Numbered from the stretch's first letter, positions 25,765 through 35,300 are shown. The stretch is 64,000 nucleotides of DNA from Deminuibacter soli (GCF_003412455.1 NZ_QTJU01000008.1:1-64000), one strand, 5' to 3'. A program made the numbers and translations. Notes: generated from the sequence alone by a model not told the origin.

Positions 25765-27273
25765 CTATGGTACAATGCTCCACAATTCGGCATCGTACTG
25801 ATTTTCGTACCATTGTTCCAGCTTGGTGCCGGGTGTGGTATTGCTGTTGGGTACGTTTAACGCCAGCAGGCTTCTGTGATTGATGATTTTGAAGTACCCG
25901 CCACCCATATCCTGCACACGCCACTCCTGCGCCGATCCGCCGATATCGTTCCATTGAATCAGGATATTGCCTGCACTAAGCGAAGCGCCGGCATCATCCA
26001 GGCAAAGGCCGTTCACGGCTGCTTTTATTTTGTAATAACCATTGCCCAGGCTGGTAAAGGTCCATTTCTGCGCAATGTTTCCATTATCTGTCCATTCCTG
26101 TATCTGCGTACCGGGTGTGGCAGTACCGCTGGGCACATCTACACACTGACCGGTTACTTTAGATTTAATACGGTAAGTGCCGTTGGCAATTGGCATGGCA
26201 TAGCTGGCATTAATTGACGGGGCAGGAATAGGAATGCCTTTTTCAATGGGATAGCCGAAATAAGGTGTGTTGCCGTCCCACGCAAACTGCTGGATCATGA
26301 TGCGCCTGTCCCAACCGGAGCCATTTGAATTAGCCGCATGGTAAACAATCCACCATTGTATATTATCAGGCGATTGTACAAAGGATGCATGCCCCGGGCC
26401 ATATACATTGCCAAATTGCGAAAAGGCAGGCGTGGCACCCTTTGTCCAGGAGGCCTTGCTCATTACATTGCCATTGGTGCAGGTGAGGCGGCCCAGGCAG
26501 TAATCGTTTGTCCAGCTGCCGCTGGCAGAATAAATAACACTGATAGTAGTGCCGCTGACCAATACCTCGGGCCCTTCGTTTACAGTAGGCGAACCTACTT
26601 TTTCCCATGCATAATCAGGCCTGGAAATTTCTACCCTGTCGCCGCTGATGGTGTAGGGATTGCTCATGGCGGCGATGTACAGGTATTGCGATACATTGGT
26701 TGTACCCTCCCAGCCAGACCATACAAAATAGGTTTGCCCGTTATAGGTAAAGGGCGAGCCGTCTATAGCCCACCGGTCTGTAGCAGCCGCCAGGCGCGCT
26801 TTGTAAGTGTAGCTGCCGTTAAGCGGGTTGTTGGGGTCGGTGCCGCCTTCGAGCACATGCATGCGGTGGTTGTCGTTGTTACCATTGTCTGCTGCAAAAT
26901 ATACGTACCAGTGCCCGCCGAGAAAATGCAGTTCAGGCGCCCATAAATCGCTGGAGTAACCGGTGCCGGCAGGTGGTGTAAAAATGTAGGTTTTGGCAGG
27001 TTTTAAAATGTTTTCAAGTGTAGCGGACTGGGTAATCCATAAACGCCCGCCATCTGAACCGCAGTAATAGTAAGTACTACCAACTTTAATAACCCAGGGA
27101 TCGGCATAGTTGCCATTGTCGATAGAGCCGAGTGCATTGGTAAAAATGGCTGATAAACTGCGCGGCGTTGTAGTGGCGCCGTTGTTGGCTGCAATAGCAG
27201 CTTCTTCTGTTTTACGGCAGCTTTGCGCAAGCAGCAGCAATACCGTACAGGCAAGCAAAACGTGATTTTTCAT
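25765..27273 (-). CDS. GH43 glycosidase lipoprotein with ricin-type lectin domain
   Basis: Protein of 502 aa from MKNHVLLACTVLLLLAQSC, a lipoprotein signal. The five-bladed GH43-like catalytic part spans about 40-340: YADPWVIK (general-base Asp), SSDLWAPELHFLGG, WAIDGSPF (pKa-setting Asp) and NEGPEVLVSG (acid Glu). From about 361 a beta-trefoil of three QxW-like repeats (CVDVPSGT, QEWTDNGNIAQKW; CLDDAG, IQWNDIGGSAQEW; LEQWYENQYDAELW) is a ricin/CBM13-type binding module. Likely attacks arabinan- or xylan-type side chains at the cell surface (family inference). It is alone, with no SusC/D pair nearby. Confidence 0.88.
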   Translation of the reverse strand: MKNHVLLACTVLLLLAQSCRKTEEAAIAANNGATTTPRSLSAIFTNALGSIDNGNYADPWVIKVGSTYYYCGSDGGRLWITQSATLENILKPAKTYIFTPPAGTGYSSDLWAPELHFLGGHWYVYFAADNGNNDNHRMHVLEGGTDPNNPLNGSYTYKARLAAATDRWAIDGSPFTYNGQTYFVWSGWEGTTNVSQYLYIAAMSNPYTISGDRVEISRPDYAWEKVGSPTVNEGPEVLVSGTTISVIYSASGSWTNDYCLGRLTCTNGNVMSKASWTKGATPAFSQFGNVYGPGHASFVQSPDNIQWWIVYHAANSNGSGWDRRIMIQQFAWDGNTPYFGYPIEKGIPIPAPSINASYAMPIANGTYRIKSKVTGQCVDVPSGTATPGTQIQEWTDNGNIAQKWTFTSLGNGYYKIKAAVNGLCLDDAGASLSAGNILIQWNDIGGSAQEWRVQDMGGGYFKIINHRSLLALNVPNSNTTPGTKLEQWYENQYDAELWSIVP

Positions 27274-27360
27274 ATGTAGAATAGATGTTTGGCAACAGAA
27301 AGGGAAGTGTATAATTGTTCTGTGTATCATCTGTTCATCTGGCAGCAGTACCGTATTACT

Positions 27361-27368
27361 CAAATATA
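27361..27368 (-). promoter_or_regulatory. -7 element TATATTTG upstream of the GH43 gene
   Basis: The minus strand reads TATATTTG, an exact TAnnTTTG match, about 88 bp before the start codon. A TTTG lies only 15 nt further upstream, closer than the usual 19. Confidence 0.4.
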
Positions 27369-27424
27369 ACCAGTTAAGTGTAACAAATACACTTGTTTTA
27401 CGGAATAGCTATAATACCAAACAA

Positions 27425-27480
27425 TATTGCACAGGGGCATGCCTGTTTTTGCGCATATTGTGCGAAGAAACTGTGCAATA
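27425..27480. repeat. Inverted repeat in the 3' region of the moxR-batA operon
   Basis: TATTGCACAG at 27425-27434 pairs exactly with 27471-27480 across 36 nt that contain a smaller hairpin. It lies just after the batA stop on the minus strand. No T-run follows, so it is not a textbook terminator. Confidence 0.4.
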
Positions 27481-27512
27481 CCAGCAACCACGCACTTTTG
27501 CGGCTGTGTTGC

Positions 27513-28520
27513 CTATGGAAATTTGCGGAAAACGGTATAGCGCATGATCAGCTCCAATGTAAGCAGGCCAAGGCCAATCATGAGCCAGATATAGAATTTA
27601 TCGTTGTAACGTGTGTAGGTGTTTACTTCTACTTTTGATTTTTCGAGCTGGTTAATGCTGCCGTAAATTTTCTGAAGGGCTTCTTTATCGGTGGCGTGGA
27701 AGTATTGTCCGCCGGTGGCTGTGGCGAGGTCTTTCAGCAGTCCTTCGTTAAATTCCAGTTTCTTTTTTTGTGTTACCGGGCCAAAAGGCGTTTGTACCAC
27801 TTCTTCCATTTCCTTTTCAGACCCCACGCCAATGGTGTACACTTTTACGTGATACAGTTTAGCCATATCGCGGGCAATATCGGGTGGCACTGCGCCGCCG
27901 AAATCTACCCCATCTGTGAGCAACACGACAATTTTACTGCGCGATTTGCTATTGCGCAGCCTGTCAACGCTGGTGGCCAGGCCTGAGCCGATGGCTGTGC
28001 CTTCATCCTGCAGGTAACCACTTTGTATATTGTCGATCTGTGCCTGTACGGTATTGTGGTCAACCGTGATGGGACATAAAGTAAAACTCTGGTTACTGAA
28101 AATAACAATCCCGATACGGTCGCCCGGGCGGCCTTTTACAAAATCGGTGGCCACTGCTTTGGCAGCCTCAAGGCGGTTGGGCGTAAAGTCTTTTTCCGTC
28201 ATACTGCCGCTGATATCGAAACAAAGCACAATATCGATGCCTTCACCGTTCAGCTGCTCTTCGGAGAAACGTTGCCTGGGGCGTGCCAGTGCTACAATCA
28301 GGAACACAAGCGCAAGGCAACGCAGTATAAAAGGGAAATGGCGCAGTGTGGTGCGCACGCTTTTCACGTCTTTTACAAAATGCGTGGTGGTTACCAGCAT
28401 GGCAGCCTGCGTTTTGTTGTGGCGACGGAAGTATTCAAAAGCCAGTATGGGTATCAGCAGCAAAAAGCCCAATACCCACGTGTATGCAAATTCAATATGT
28501 TTATACCACTCAGTTAACAT
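27513..28520 (-). CDS. batA: VWA-domain membrane protein, BatA-like
   Basis: Protein of 335 aa with two N-terminal helices (YTWVLGFLLLIPILAFEYF and HFPFILRCLALVFLIVAL), a von Willebrand A domain with the metal-site motif FDISGSMTEKD, and a C-terminal helix (FYIWLMIGLGLLTLELIM). This is the BatA/Bat aerotolerance layout. Last gene of the moxR operon here; it overlaps the preceding gene by 11 nt. A separate batB/batC-type gene is absent from this operon. The role (envelope stress or protein-complex assembly with the MoxR ATPase) is family inference. Confidence 0.85.
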   Translation of the reverse strand: MLTEWYKHIEFAYTWVLGFLLLIPILAFEYFRRHNKTQAAMLVTTTHFVKDVKSVRTTLRHFPFILRCLALVFLIVALARPRQRFSEEQLNGEGIDIVLCFDISGSMTEKDFTPNRLEAAKAVATDFVKGRPGDRIGIVIFSNQSFTLCPITVDHNTVQAQIDNIQSGYLQDEGTAIGSGLATSVDRLRNSKSRSKIVVLLTDGVDFGGAVPPDIARDMAKLYHVKVYTIGVGSEKEMEEVVQTPFGPVTQKKKLEFNEGLLKDLATATGGQYFHATDKEALQKIYGSINQLEKSKVEVNTYTRYNDKFYIWLMIGLGLLTLELIMRYTVFRKFP

Positions 28521-29490
28521 GCGCTGTTGCTGTTGTCGTTTGCTGTGATTTTAAGGTTTGGTCTGTTTGCCTGATACAATCAACGGCTGTATCCACCGCC
28601 TGCTGCTGTTGCGCATAGTCTGGAACATACTTTGCGAATTTCACCGCATCGCACAAACGCAGCAGCTGGTAAAAATCGGTACGCAGCTGCGTGTTAGCCA
28701 GCTTTGCCTGCAACGCCACCATCAGTTCATCGGTGGTTAGCTGTAAGGCACGCGGCAAGGCAGTTTGCGCTGTATAGTTGCGACAGGTATCATCGAGACG
28801 GATAAACCAGGCTTTTACCGCTGCAGGTGTATCAGGCCGCTCGGTTTTCAATTGTGCCAGCTGTTGCAGGGCCGTTTGCAGGGCATCGCCTTTTACAGCT
28901 GCAGGCACTGCTTTTTTCGGTTTGGCCAGCATCTTCTTAATCACAAATTTCCAGAGCAGCCATATAATTAACAGGCCGATGGCCACTGCGCCAATGATGA
29001 TCCAGGTATAGCTTTTTACCTGCACCACGGCAATGTCTTTCATTTCGTGGTAATCTTTCAGCTGCGATACATCTACAGGCAACACATCAATATATAAATC
29101 TGGCCGGTTGAACACATTGGCTTTGCCTGTTGCTTTATCTATTACGGTAACAGAAAAGGGCGGCAGCTGCCAGCGGCCCGAATCGAAGGAGGTAAATACA
29201 ATGCGCTGCACGTAAGTGTTGCTGCCGCCGATATCAACGGTATCAATAGCCTGGCGTTGCAACACTTCAATGTGGTTGGCTGTGTCGGGAATAACAAACC
29301 ATTCTTTAATATCACTCGTGCGGGGATTAACGTCTTCAAGCCTCAGCTCAAGCATAACCTGTTCGCCCAGCAATATTTTATCGCGGTCGGTTGTTACAGA
29401 CAAACGCTGTGCGTGTGCGGTGGTACAACAAAAAATACACGCCAGCAACCCAAAAACATATGTATACAATGTATGCTTCAATTTAGTCAT
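28510..29490 (-). CDS. BatD-like membrane protein
   Basis: Protein of 326 aa with signal peptide (LLACIFCCTTAHA), an immunoglobulin-like periplasmic part (LSVTTDRDKILLGEQVMLELRLEDV), a membrane helix (TWIIIGAVAIGLLIIWLLWKF) and a helical cytosolic tail (QTALQQLAQLKTERPDTPAAV). It matches the BatD/DUF4381-like position and layout between the DUF58 and VWA genes. Overlaps batA by 11 nt. Exact subfamily uncertain. Confidence 0.75.
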   Translation of the reverse strand: MTKLKHTLYTYVFGLLACIFCCTTAHAQRLSVTTDRDKILLGEQVMLELRLEDVNPRTSDIKEWFVIPDTANHIEVLQRQAIDTVDIGGSNTYVQRIVFTSFDSGRWQLPPFSVTVIDKATGKANVFNRPDLYIDVLPVDVSQLKDYHEMKDIAVVQVKSYTWIIIGAVAIGLLIIWLLWKFVIKKMLAKPKKAVPAAVKGDALQTALQQLAQLKTERPDTPAAVKAWFIRLDDTCRNYTAQTALPRALQLTTDELMVALQAKLANTQLRTDFYQLLRLCDAVKFAKYVPDYAQQQQAVDTAVDCIRQTDQTLKSQQTTTATAHVN

Positions 29491-29545
29491 TTAAAAGCTG
29501 CACCGGTTTAATTCCTGCCGTTTGTGTTTTTATTGCACCTGTATA

Positions 29546-30502
29546 TTATGCACGTTTCATAAAAAATTCCTGCAGCGCTTTTACAAAATCCTGCCCTGTG
29601 GCCAGTTGCAGCAAATCGGCTCCTGCGTTGCGAAACGATTGTTTTGCATCTTCAAGAATGCGGATAAACTGCTGGTTGTAGCGCAGGCGGGTCATGGCAT
29701 CGCTGGTATCGAGCCAGACCTGTGTACCTGTTTCTGCATCACGTACCTGCAGCAAACCAACTTTAGGCAATTGCTCATCACGCTTGTCGTATACCTGCAC
29801 CCCCACCACATCATGGCGTTTGGCAGCCACGCGCAATGCCTGCTGGTAACCGCTGTCGGCAAAATCGCTTAGCACAAACACAATGCTTTTGTGCCGGGTG
29901 GTATTGTTTAAAAAATTCAATGCCTGTATAATATCCGTTTTGGCAGAGCGTGCTTCAAACGTAAGCAGGTCGCGCACCATGTGCAATACATGGTCACGTC
30001 CTTTTTTTGCGGGCAGGTACTTCTCCACGCGGTCGCTGAAGAAGATCAGCCCGGCCTTATCGTTGTTGCTGATGGCCGAAAAAGCAAGTACCGCACATAT
30101 TTCGGTGATCAGGTCTTTTTTACTTTGCCTGAAGGTGCCGAACAGGCTGCTCGCGCTCACATCTACCAGCAGGTAAACCGACAGCTCACGTTCTTCTTCA
30201 AACAGCTTGCTGTAGGTATGGCCCATGCGGGCAGATACATTCCATTCAATAAACCGCACATCATCGCCCGGCTGGTATTCACGCACTTCTTTAAACGCCA
30301 TACCGCGGCCTTTAAATGCCGTGTGGTATTCGCCGGTAAACAGGTGGTTGGTGAGCCGTTTGCTTTTTATTTCCAGCTCACGCACTTTTTTCATGAGCGC
30401 TGTTTGCTGGCTGGTAACAGCTGCATCCTTTGCAGCACCGGCTGCAGCCGTTTTCGCGGCTGGTTCCTGTTGCTGTTTGTCTTTTTTGCTGCTTTTACTC
30501 AT
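29546..30502 (-). CDS. DUF58 domain protein of the MoxR operon
   Basis: Protein of 318 aa with the DUF58 hallmark FKEVREYQPGDDVRFIEWNVS and a VWA-like fold (YLLVDVSASSLFGT, VFVLSDFADSGY). The N-terminal 35 residues are Ala/Lys-rich and probably flexible. DUF58 proteins accompany MoxR ATPases, here 14 nt upstream. The complex presumably remodels membrane or periplasmic clients, shown only for a few relatives. Confidence 0.85.
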   Translation of the reverse strand: MSKSSKKDKQQQEPAAKTAAAGAAKDAAVTSQQTALMKKVRELEIKSKRLTNHLFTGEYHTAFKGRGMAFKEVREYQPGDDVRFIEWNVSARMGHTYSKLFEEERELSVYLLVDVSASSLFGTFRQSKKDLITEICAVLAFSAISNNDKAGLIFFSDRVEKYLPAKKGRDHVLHMVRDLLTFEARSAKTDIIQALNFLNNTTRHKSIVFVLSDFADSGYQQALRVAAKRHDVVGVQVYDKRDEQLPKVGLLQVRDAETGTQVWLDTSDAMTRLRYNQQFIRILEDAKQSFRNAGADLLQLATGQDFVKALQEFFMKRA

Positions 30503-30516
30503 GTTATCAACAGTAC

Positions 30517-31515
30517 CTATGGCACCTGCACGGTTTTAATAATGGTATCTACAATGTGTTCGGATGTAATGTTTTCTGCTTCTGCCTCATACGTAATACC
30601 AATGCGGTGGCGCAGCACATCTTTACAAATGGCTTTGATATCATCGGGTATTACAAAACCGCGTTTCTGCATAAAGGCCTGTGCCTTGGCAGCCAGGGCC
30701 AGGTTAATGCTGGCGCGTGGCGAACCGCCGTAGCTGATGTAATTTTTGAGATTGGCCATTCCGTACTGGTCGGGGAAACGGGTGGCGAATACAATATCTA
30801 CAATGTATTGTTCAATTTTTTCATCCATGTACACCTGGCGGGTCAGTTCACGGCCCTGTATCAGGTCGTTCACCGTTACCACGGGTTTTACCTGCGGCGC
30901 AGTTAAGCCCTGCACCTGCTGGCGGATGATGAGCTGTTCTTCTTTTTTATCAGGATAGCCTACAATTACCTTCAGCATAAAACGGTCAACCTGTGCTTCG
31001 GGCAATGCATAGGTACCTTCCTGCTCCAGCGGGTTTTGCGTGGCCAGCACCAGGAAGGGATCGTCGAGGCGGAAAGTTTCTTCACCAATGGTTACCTGTC
31101 GTTCCTGCATGGCTTCGAGCAGGGCACTTTGTACCTTGGCCGGGGCGCGGTTAATTTCATCTGCCAGTATAAAGTTGGCGAAGATGGGGCCTTTGCGCAC
31201 CATAAACTCGTTGCGCGGCTGGTTATAAATCATGGTGCCCACCACATCGGCAGGCAACAGGTCGGGGGTAAACTGTATACGGCTGAATTTCGCATGAACG
31301 GCCTGGGCCAGCGATTTAATGGTAAGGGTTTTGGCAAGGCCGGGAACCCCTTCGAGCAATACGTGCCCGTTGCTGAGTAAACCAATCAGCAGGCGGTCTA
31401 CCATGTATTGCTGGCCTACCACCACTTTGCTGAGTTCGTTGCGTAAAACATCTACAAAAGCGGCCGATTGCTGAATCTGCTCATTGAGCCGGCGTATATC
31501 TTCTCCTGTTTGCAT
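30517..31515 (-). CDS. MoxR-family AAA+ ATPase
   Basis: Protein of 332 aa: Walker A in LLEGVPGLAKT, Walker B in FILADEINRAPAKVQSALLEAM, sensor 1 at VLATQNPLEQEGTYALPEAQ, and the C-terminal lid with SPRASINLALAAKAQA. All MoxR motifs are intact. First gene of the minus-strand operon moxR-DUF58-batD-batA and divergent from ubiE. Confidence 0.9.
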   Translation of the reverse strand: MQTGEDIRRLNEQIQQSAAFVDVLRNELSKVVVGQQYMVDRLLIGLLSNGHVLLEGVPGLAKTLTIKSLAQAVHAKFSRIQFTPDLLPADVVGTMIYNQPRNEFMVRKGPIFANFILADEINRAPAKVQSALLEAMQERQVTIGEETFRLDDPFLVLATQNPLEQEGTYALPEAQVDRFMLKVIVGYPDKKEEQLIIRQQVQGLTAPQVKPVVTVNDLIQGRELTRQVYMDEKIEQYIVDIVFATRFPDQYGMANLKNYISYGGSPRASINLALAAKAQAFMQKRGFVIPDDIKAICKDVLRHRIGITYEAEAENITSEHIVDTIIKTVQVP

Positions 31516-31581
31516 GCCTGTATTTTGATCTGGTTAAGCGGTTGCGCCGGCCAGTTTGCATTTTACTAACCGGTTGTTGCC

Positions 31582-31589
31582 CAAACTTA
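31582..31589 (-). promoter_or_regulatory. -7 element TAAGTTTG for the moxR operon
   Basis: The minus strand reads TAAGTTTG, an exact TAnnTTTG match, 66 bp before the moxR start. The -33 side is weak. Confidence 0.4.
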
Positions 31590-31762
31590 AATTATTTACT
31601 TATTACGCGGTAATAATACCTGATGAAAATAACACATCTATATAGTTACCGCCAACTGTGTTCAAATTTTGCCAAAACCTTAACCAACAACTATACCGAA
31701 CACGGTTTGATTTCTTCCGCCCTTCGATATTCATCATTCCTTATTCCTTGTTCGATATTCAA

Positions 31763-31770
31763 TATCTTTG
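31763..31770 (+). promoter_or_regulatory. -7 element TATCTTTG just before ubiE
   Basis: TATCTTTG exactly matches TAnnTTTG and ends 7 nt before the ATG at 31778. At the -33 distance (19 nt spacer) stands TTA instead of TTG. Transcription would start at or within a few bases of the start codon. Confidence 0.5.
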
Positions 31771-31777
31771 CACCCCT

Positions 31778-32521
31778 ATGGCAAAATTTGCGCACGACAA
31801 GATAGTACCTTTTCAGAACAGCGGCCTCAACAAAAAGCAGCAGGTGGCTCAGATGTTTGACAGTATTGCATACCGCTACGATTTCCTGAACCGTTTTCTG
31901 AGTGTGGGTATTGACGTGCAATGGCGCAAAAAAGCTATCCGCCAGCTGGCATCCGTTCATCCGCAAAATGTGCTGGATGTGGCTACCGGCACCGGCGATG
32001 TGGCCATTATGACCTACCGCATGCTGCGCCCGGCTGCCATTACCGGCATCGACATTTCCGCAGGCATGCTGGAGCACGGCCGCAAGAAAATTGAAAAGCT
32101 GGGCCTGCAAAACCAGGTCACCCTTGTCCTGGGCGACAGTGAAACCATTCAATTCCCAGACAATACGTTCGATGCCATTACGGTTGCTTTCGGCGTGCGC
32201 AACTTTGAAAATCTTGAAAAGGGCCTGCGTGAAATGTACCGCGTGCTGAAACCAGGCGGCAAGCTGGTGGTGCTGGAATTTTCCCGCCCCAGGAAAGCAG
32301 GTTTTAAAGGCATTTATAAATTGTATATGAATATTGTGGCGCCCGGAGTGGGCAAGTTTTTCTCGAAAAACAGGGAGGCCTACCAGTACCTGAACGATTC
32401 GGTACAGGCTTTTCCTGAAAGAGACCAGTTTGTAAAAATCATGGAAACCGTAGGCTACAGCAACACCTATTTTAAGCCGCTGACCATGGGTATCTGCTGC
32501 TATTATTGCGGTTCAAAGTAA
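31778..32521 (+). CDS. ubiE: Demethylmenaquinone/ubiquinone methyltransferase
   Basis: Protein of 247 aa with the UbiE/MenG signature: NRFLSVGIDVQWRKKAI, SAM motif I VLDVATGTGDVA, ITGIDISAGMLEHG, AFGVRNFENLEKGLREMYRV and a C-terminal GICCYYCG. It transfers the last methyl group to demethylmenaquinone (Bacteroidota normally use menaquinone). ATG at 31778 fits the family N-terminus; an upstream in-frame ATG would put coding sequence over the promoter. Followed after 208 bp by porT, a pairing common in Bacteroidota. Confidence 0.93.
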   Translation: MAKFAHDKIVPFQNSGLNKKQQVAQMFDSIAYRYDFLNRFLSVGIDVQWRKKAIRQLASVHPQNVLDVATGTGDVAIMTYRMLRPAAITGIDISAGMLEHGRKKIEKLGLQNQVTLVLGDSETIQFPDNTFDAITVAFGVRNFENLEKGLREMYRVLKPGGKLVVLEFSRPRKAGFKGIYKLYMNIVAPGVGKFFSKNREAYQYLNDSVQAFPERDQFVKIMETVGYSNTYFKPLTMGICCYYCGSK

Positions 32522-32729
32522 TTATTTTTTCAACCCCTGAACGTTTCTTTCCCCTGGTTGCATGGCTGACAATGTGCGGCTTATATCAATCCGGCGCCCG
32601 TTAACCGGCCGGGTTTAGCTGCTGTTTGCTGCGCATACAATTATCTTGCGTGAATAACGTTATTAATCCTTACAAACAGCACGACTGGACAATTTGTACG
32701 CTTTGAAACAAGTTATATTATTTATTTCA

Positions 32730-33479
32730 ATGATTTATTTTAACAAACGTTGCATAGCCGGGAGATATTTGGGGAAGGCTGCTTTTCTGTTTCTGCTGGC
32801 TTTGACAGGCGTTTTTCGTACCCAGGCCCAACGCATTGGCCTTAACAGGCCCGATCATGATGATTGGCGTTATTATTTTGGAATGAGTATTTCCTACAAC
32901 TCATCATACCTGCATACTTCAAAAAATCCACGGTTTTACCAGAACGACAGCATCCTGGTTACCGAACCCGGTTCAAAAGGCGGTATCGCCCTTGGCCTGC
33001 TGGGCACCCTGCGTATCAGCAATCACCTTGAATTCAGGGCCAACCCGCAGCTCATCATCGGTGGTTCCAAGTACATCACCTATACACTCAAAAACCCGTC
33101 ACCCGGCGAGAGTATCATCGAACAAAAGCTGATGCCTTCCACCATCGTGGGCTTTCCGTTCCATTTCAAATTCAATTCAGACCGCATACACAATTTCAGG
33201 GTATACCTGCTGGGCGGTATCAAATACGATCTTGACCTGGCCAGCAACTCGGCCGCGCGCAATGCGGAAGACCTGGTAAAACTGAAAAAAGGTGATTTTG
33301 GCGTAGAAACCGGCATCGGTTTCAACTTCTACCTCCGTTTCGTAACCGTATCGCCGGAAATCAAATTCAGCCAGGGCCTCACCAATATTCACAGCCGCGA
33401 CCCATCGCTTAAATACTCCAGCGTATTCGACAAACTGCAGTCGCGCATGATTTTCTTTACGCTGAACCTGGAAGATTAG
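32730..33479 (+). CDS. porT: Type IX secretion/gliding protein PorT (SprT)
   Basis: Protein of 249 aa with an N-terminal signal (LGKAAFLFLLALTGVFRTQAQ) and a beta-barrel body typical of PorT: WRYYFGMSISYNSSYLH, LEFRANPQLIIGGSKYI, FPFHFKFNSDR, VYLLGGIKYDLDLASN, PEIKFSQGLTNI. PorT/SprT is an outer-membrane component required for T9SS function, though its exact step is not settled. ATG at 32730 was chosen over the TTG at 32694 because it heads the signal peptide. The gldKLMN core lies about 17 kb away. Confidence 0.85.
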   Translation: MIYFNKRCIAGRYLGKAAFLFLLALTGVFRTQAQRIGLNRPDHDDWRYYFGMSISYNSSYLHTSKNPRFYQNDSILVTEPGSKGGIALGLLGTLRISNHLEFRANPQLIIGGSKYITYTLKNPSPGESIIEQKLMPSTIVGFPFHFKFNSDRIHNFRVYLLGGIKYDLDLASNSAARNAEDLVKLKKGDFGVETGIGFNFYLRFVTVSPEIKFSQGLTNIHSRDPSLKYSSVFDKLQSRMIFFTLNLED

Positions 33480-33567
33480 CGAACAGCTGCGAGCAGCAAG
33501 CTACAGGCTACAAGCCGCTCACCGTAAGCAAAGAAGGTATGCATCACTGCATACCCCATTTCCCAAC

Positions 33568-33600
33568 CCAACTTTAAACTTCAAACATTCAACCTTAAAC
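33568..33600 (-). repeat. Dispersed 33-bp intergenic repeat, copy 1
   Basis: The minus strand of this stretch matches 61775-61807 on the plus strand at 31 of 33 positions. It sits between porT and the RemB-like gene and is flanked by similar low-complexity TTCAA/TTTAAAC motifs. Confidence 0.6.
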
Positions 33601-33614
33601 ATTCAACTCACTCA

Positions 33615-35300
33615 CTAAAAATTAAACTCCCGCCGCGCCATGTTCATCCTGAAGCCAAACGTATAAAACAGGGCGTTGCTGTTGGGGCGGCCCTGTATGT
33701 TGTAGGTGCGGTAGGTTCCGTTGAAATCAATATAAGTGTTCTCAAATATTTCGTACGAGGCGTTAAAGCCGAGTGTAACACTGGTTACCGGCAGGCCTAC
33801 GCCTATTTTCACATCATCGGTAACAGCATGTGTGTAATAGTTCAGGAAGATATTTGAGCCAAAGTTTTTGCCTGCACTGTCAAGCCCCTGTTTAAAAGCA
33901 ATGAGCTTACCCTGCAACCATAATTTTTTGAAAGGCTGGTATTTGGCCAGGGCCACCAGCTCCCTGAAATTGGCGCCCAGCGGATGTGCCAGCGGTTGGT
34001 TGTAGTGGGAGAAATTGCCGATACTATCATAGTGCGCATAAGTGTACGGCCTTACAAAATTGCCTTCCAGCTGCAGGTCCAGGTTGTTGATGCCAAAAGC
34101 ATTGATGTATTTACCGCCAATCTGTATGGCCCGTTTATTACGCCAGCTGCCTGCCCCCAGCTGGAAGAAGGTACTGCCCTGGAATTCATTTATCAGGAAC
34201 TGACCGTACAGCTGGATATTGCGGGTGATATTGGAAGTAGCTTCCAGGCCGGTGCTCACTTTATCCGGGCTGCCCATTCCCTGCTCGATGGCTTTGTAGA
34301 AAATTACCGGGTTCAGGTAATTAAGCTCGTAGCCATTGGAGCGGTTGAACATGATGTTTTCATACAAGCCCAGGTTAAGCCATTTGAAAGCCTGGAAAGT
34401 AATATGGTGCAGGGCCATGTATTTCTTGGGACGGATAGAATCCGGGCCGCTTTTAAATGCAGAGGTAAGTTCTGCAAATACGCTCTGGTAATTGAATTTC
34501 CAGAAACGTGCATTTACTTTAAAATGCAGGAAGCTGTTGCTGAAATCGCTCAGGAACATACTGCGGTAACCGTTGCCCACAAACAGTTTGTCGTAGGCAA
34601 ACACAAAATCAAAATATTTGCTGGCATGAAAGGTAATACCACCGCGGGCATCAAAGTAATCAAACCCCTGCAGGTTTTTACCATAGGTTTTATAGTACCC
34701 CTCGCCCGGCACAGCATTGTGCGCTACAAAAAACTGCCGTACATAACGCGGGTCCCGCTCCTGGTTTTCGGTTAGGTAGGTGTAAAAGCCAACCATGTTG
34801 GCAATGTTGCCGCGCAGGTAAATGCCACGGCTGTTCACAAAAAGATTGCCTGTACCATCGTTGGTATGCCCGTATTGCAGGTTCAGCAGCGGGTTAGCCA
34901 CCAGTTTAAAATCGGGCGTGTTCACAGCGAACAGACTGCCGGGATTTTTGTAGAATGTATTAAACACGGGCTTTTTAATGCGGAACGAATCAAAATAGGC
35001 TGGCGCAAAGTCTTCGTTGTCCATCAGCAGCCGCTGAATATTGTAGCGGTCCAGCTGCGACAGTTTAAAAGGCAGGGCCCCGGCCTTATCCAGCGAATCA
35101 ATATACAGCACCCGCTGGGTCACCTTCTGGCGGTTGTAGGGGCGTACGGAGCTGAATTCAAGCACCGAATCGTTGCGCAACTGAATACCCAGGCGGTCCA
35201 GTACCTGGTTCTGTTTATCCCAAAGGGGAATGTAGTCGGTTTGGGAAAACGCGGCGATGCTAATTAACAGGGTAGTTAATAGAATCATCCATTGTTTCAT
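33615..35300 (-). CDS. Outer-membrane beta-barrel, RemB/Wzi-like
   Basis: Protein of 561 aa with a signal peptide (MKQWMILLTTLLISIAAFSQ) and a long barrel region of alternating aromatic strands: NSRGIYLRGNIANMVGFYTY, FDFVFAYDKLFVGNGYRS, LGLYENIMFNRSNGYELNYL, NIQLYGQFLINEFQGST. This is the capsule-assembly Wzi fold as used in Bacteroidota RemB-like gliding proteins. Surface polysaccharide binding or adhesin function is inferred, not shown. Upstream start codons at 35315 were rejected in favour of the Met that begins the signal. Divergent from pyrC. Confidence 0.65.
   Translation of the reverse strand: MKQWMILLTTLLISIAAFSQTDYIPLWDKQNQVLDRLGIQLRNDSVLEFSSVRPYNRQKVTQRVLYIDSLDKAGALPFKLSQLDRYNIQRLLMDNEDFAPAYFDSFRIKKPVFNTFYKNPGSLFAVNTPDFKLVANPLLNLQYGHTNDGTGNLFVNSRGIYLRGNIANMVGFYTYLTENQERDPRYVRQFFVAHNAVPGEGYYKTYGKNLQGFDYFDARGGITFHASKYFDFVFAYDKLFVGNGYRSMFLSDFSNSFLHFKVNARFWKFNYQSVFAELTSAFKSGPDSIRPKKYMALHHITFQAFKWLNLGLYENIMFNRSNGYELNYLNPVIFYKAIEQGMGSPDKVSTGLEATSNITRNIQLYGQFLINEFQGSTFFQLGAGSWRNKRAIQIGGKYINAFGINNLDLQLEGNFVRPYTYAHYDSIGNFSHYNQPLAHPLGANFRELVALAKYQPFKKLWLQGKLIAFKQGLDSAGKNFGSNIFLNYYTHAVTDDVKIGVGLPVTSVTLGFNASYEIFENTYIDFNGTYRTYNIQGRPNSNALFYTFGFRMNMARREFNF

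Noticed and set aside
25765-27273. GH43 protein as type IX secretion cargo
   Set aside because: It carries a lipoprotein signal and ends in a ricin-type repeat; no T9SS C-terminal sorting domain is visible.
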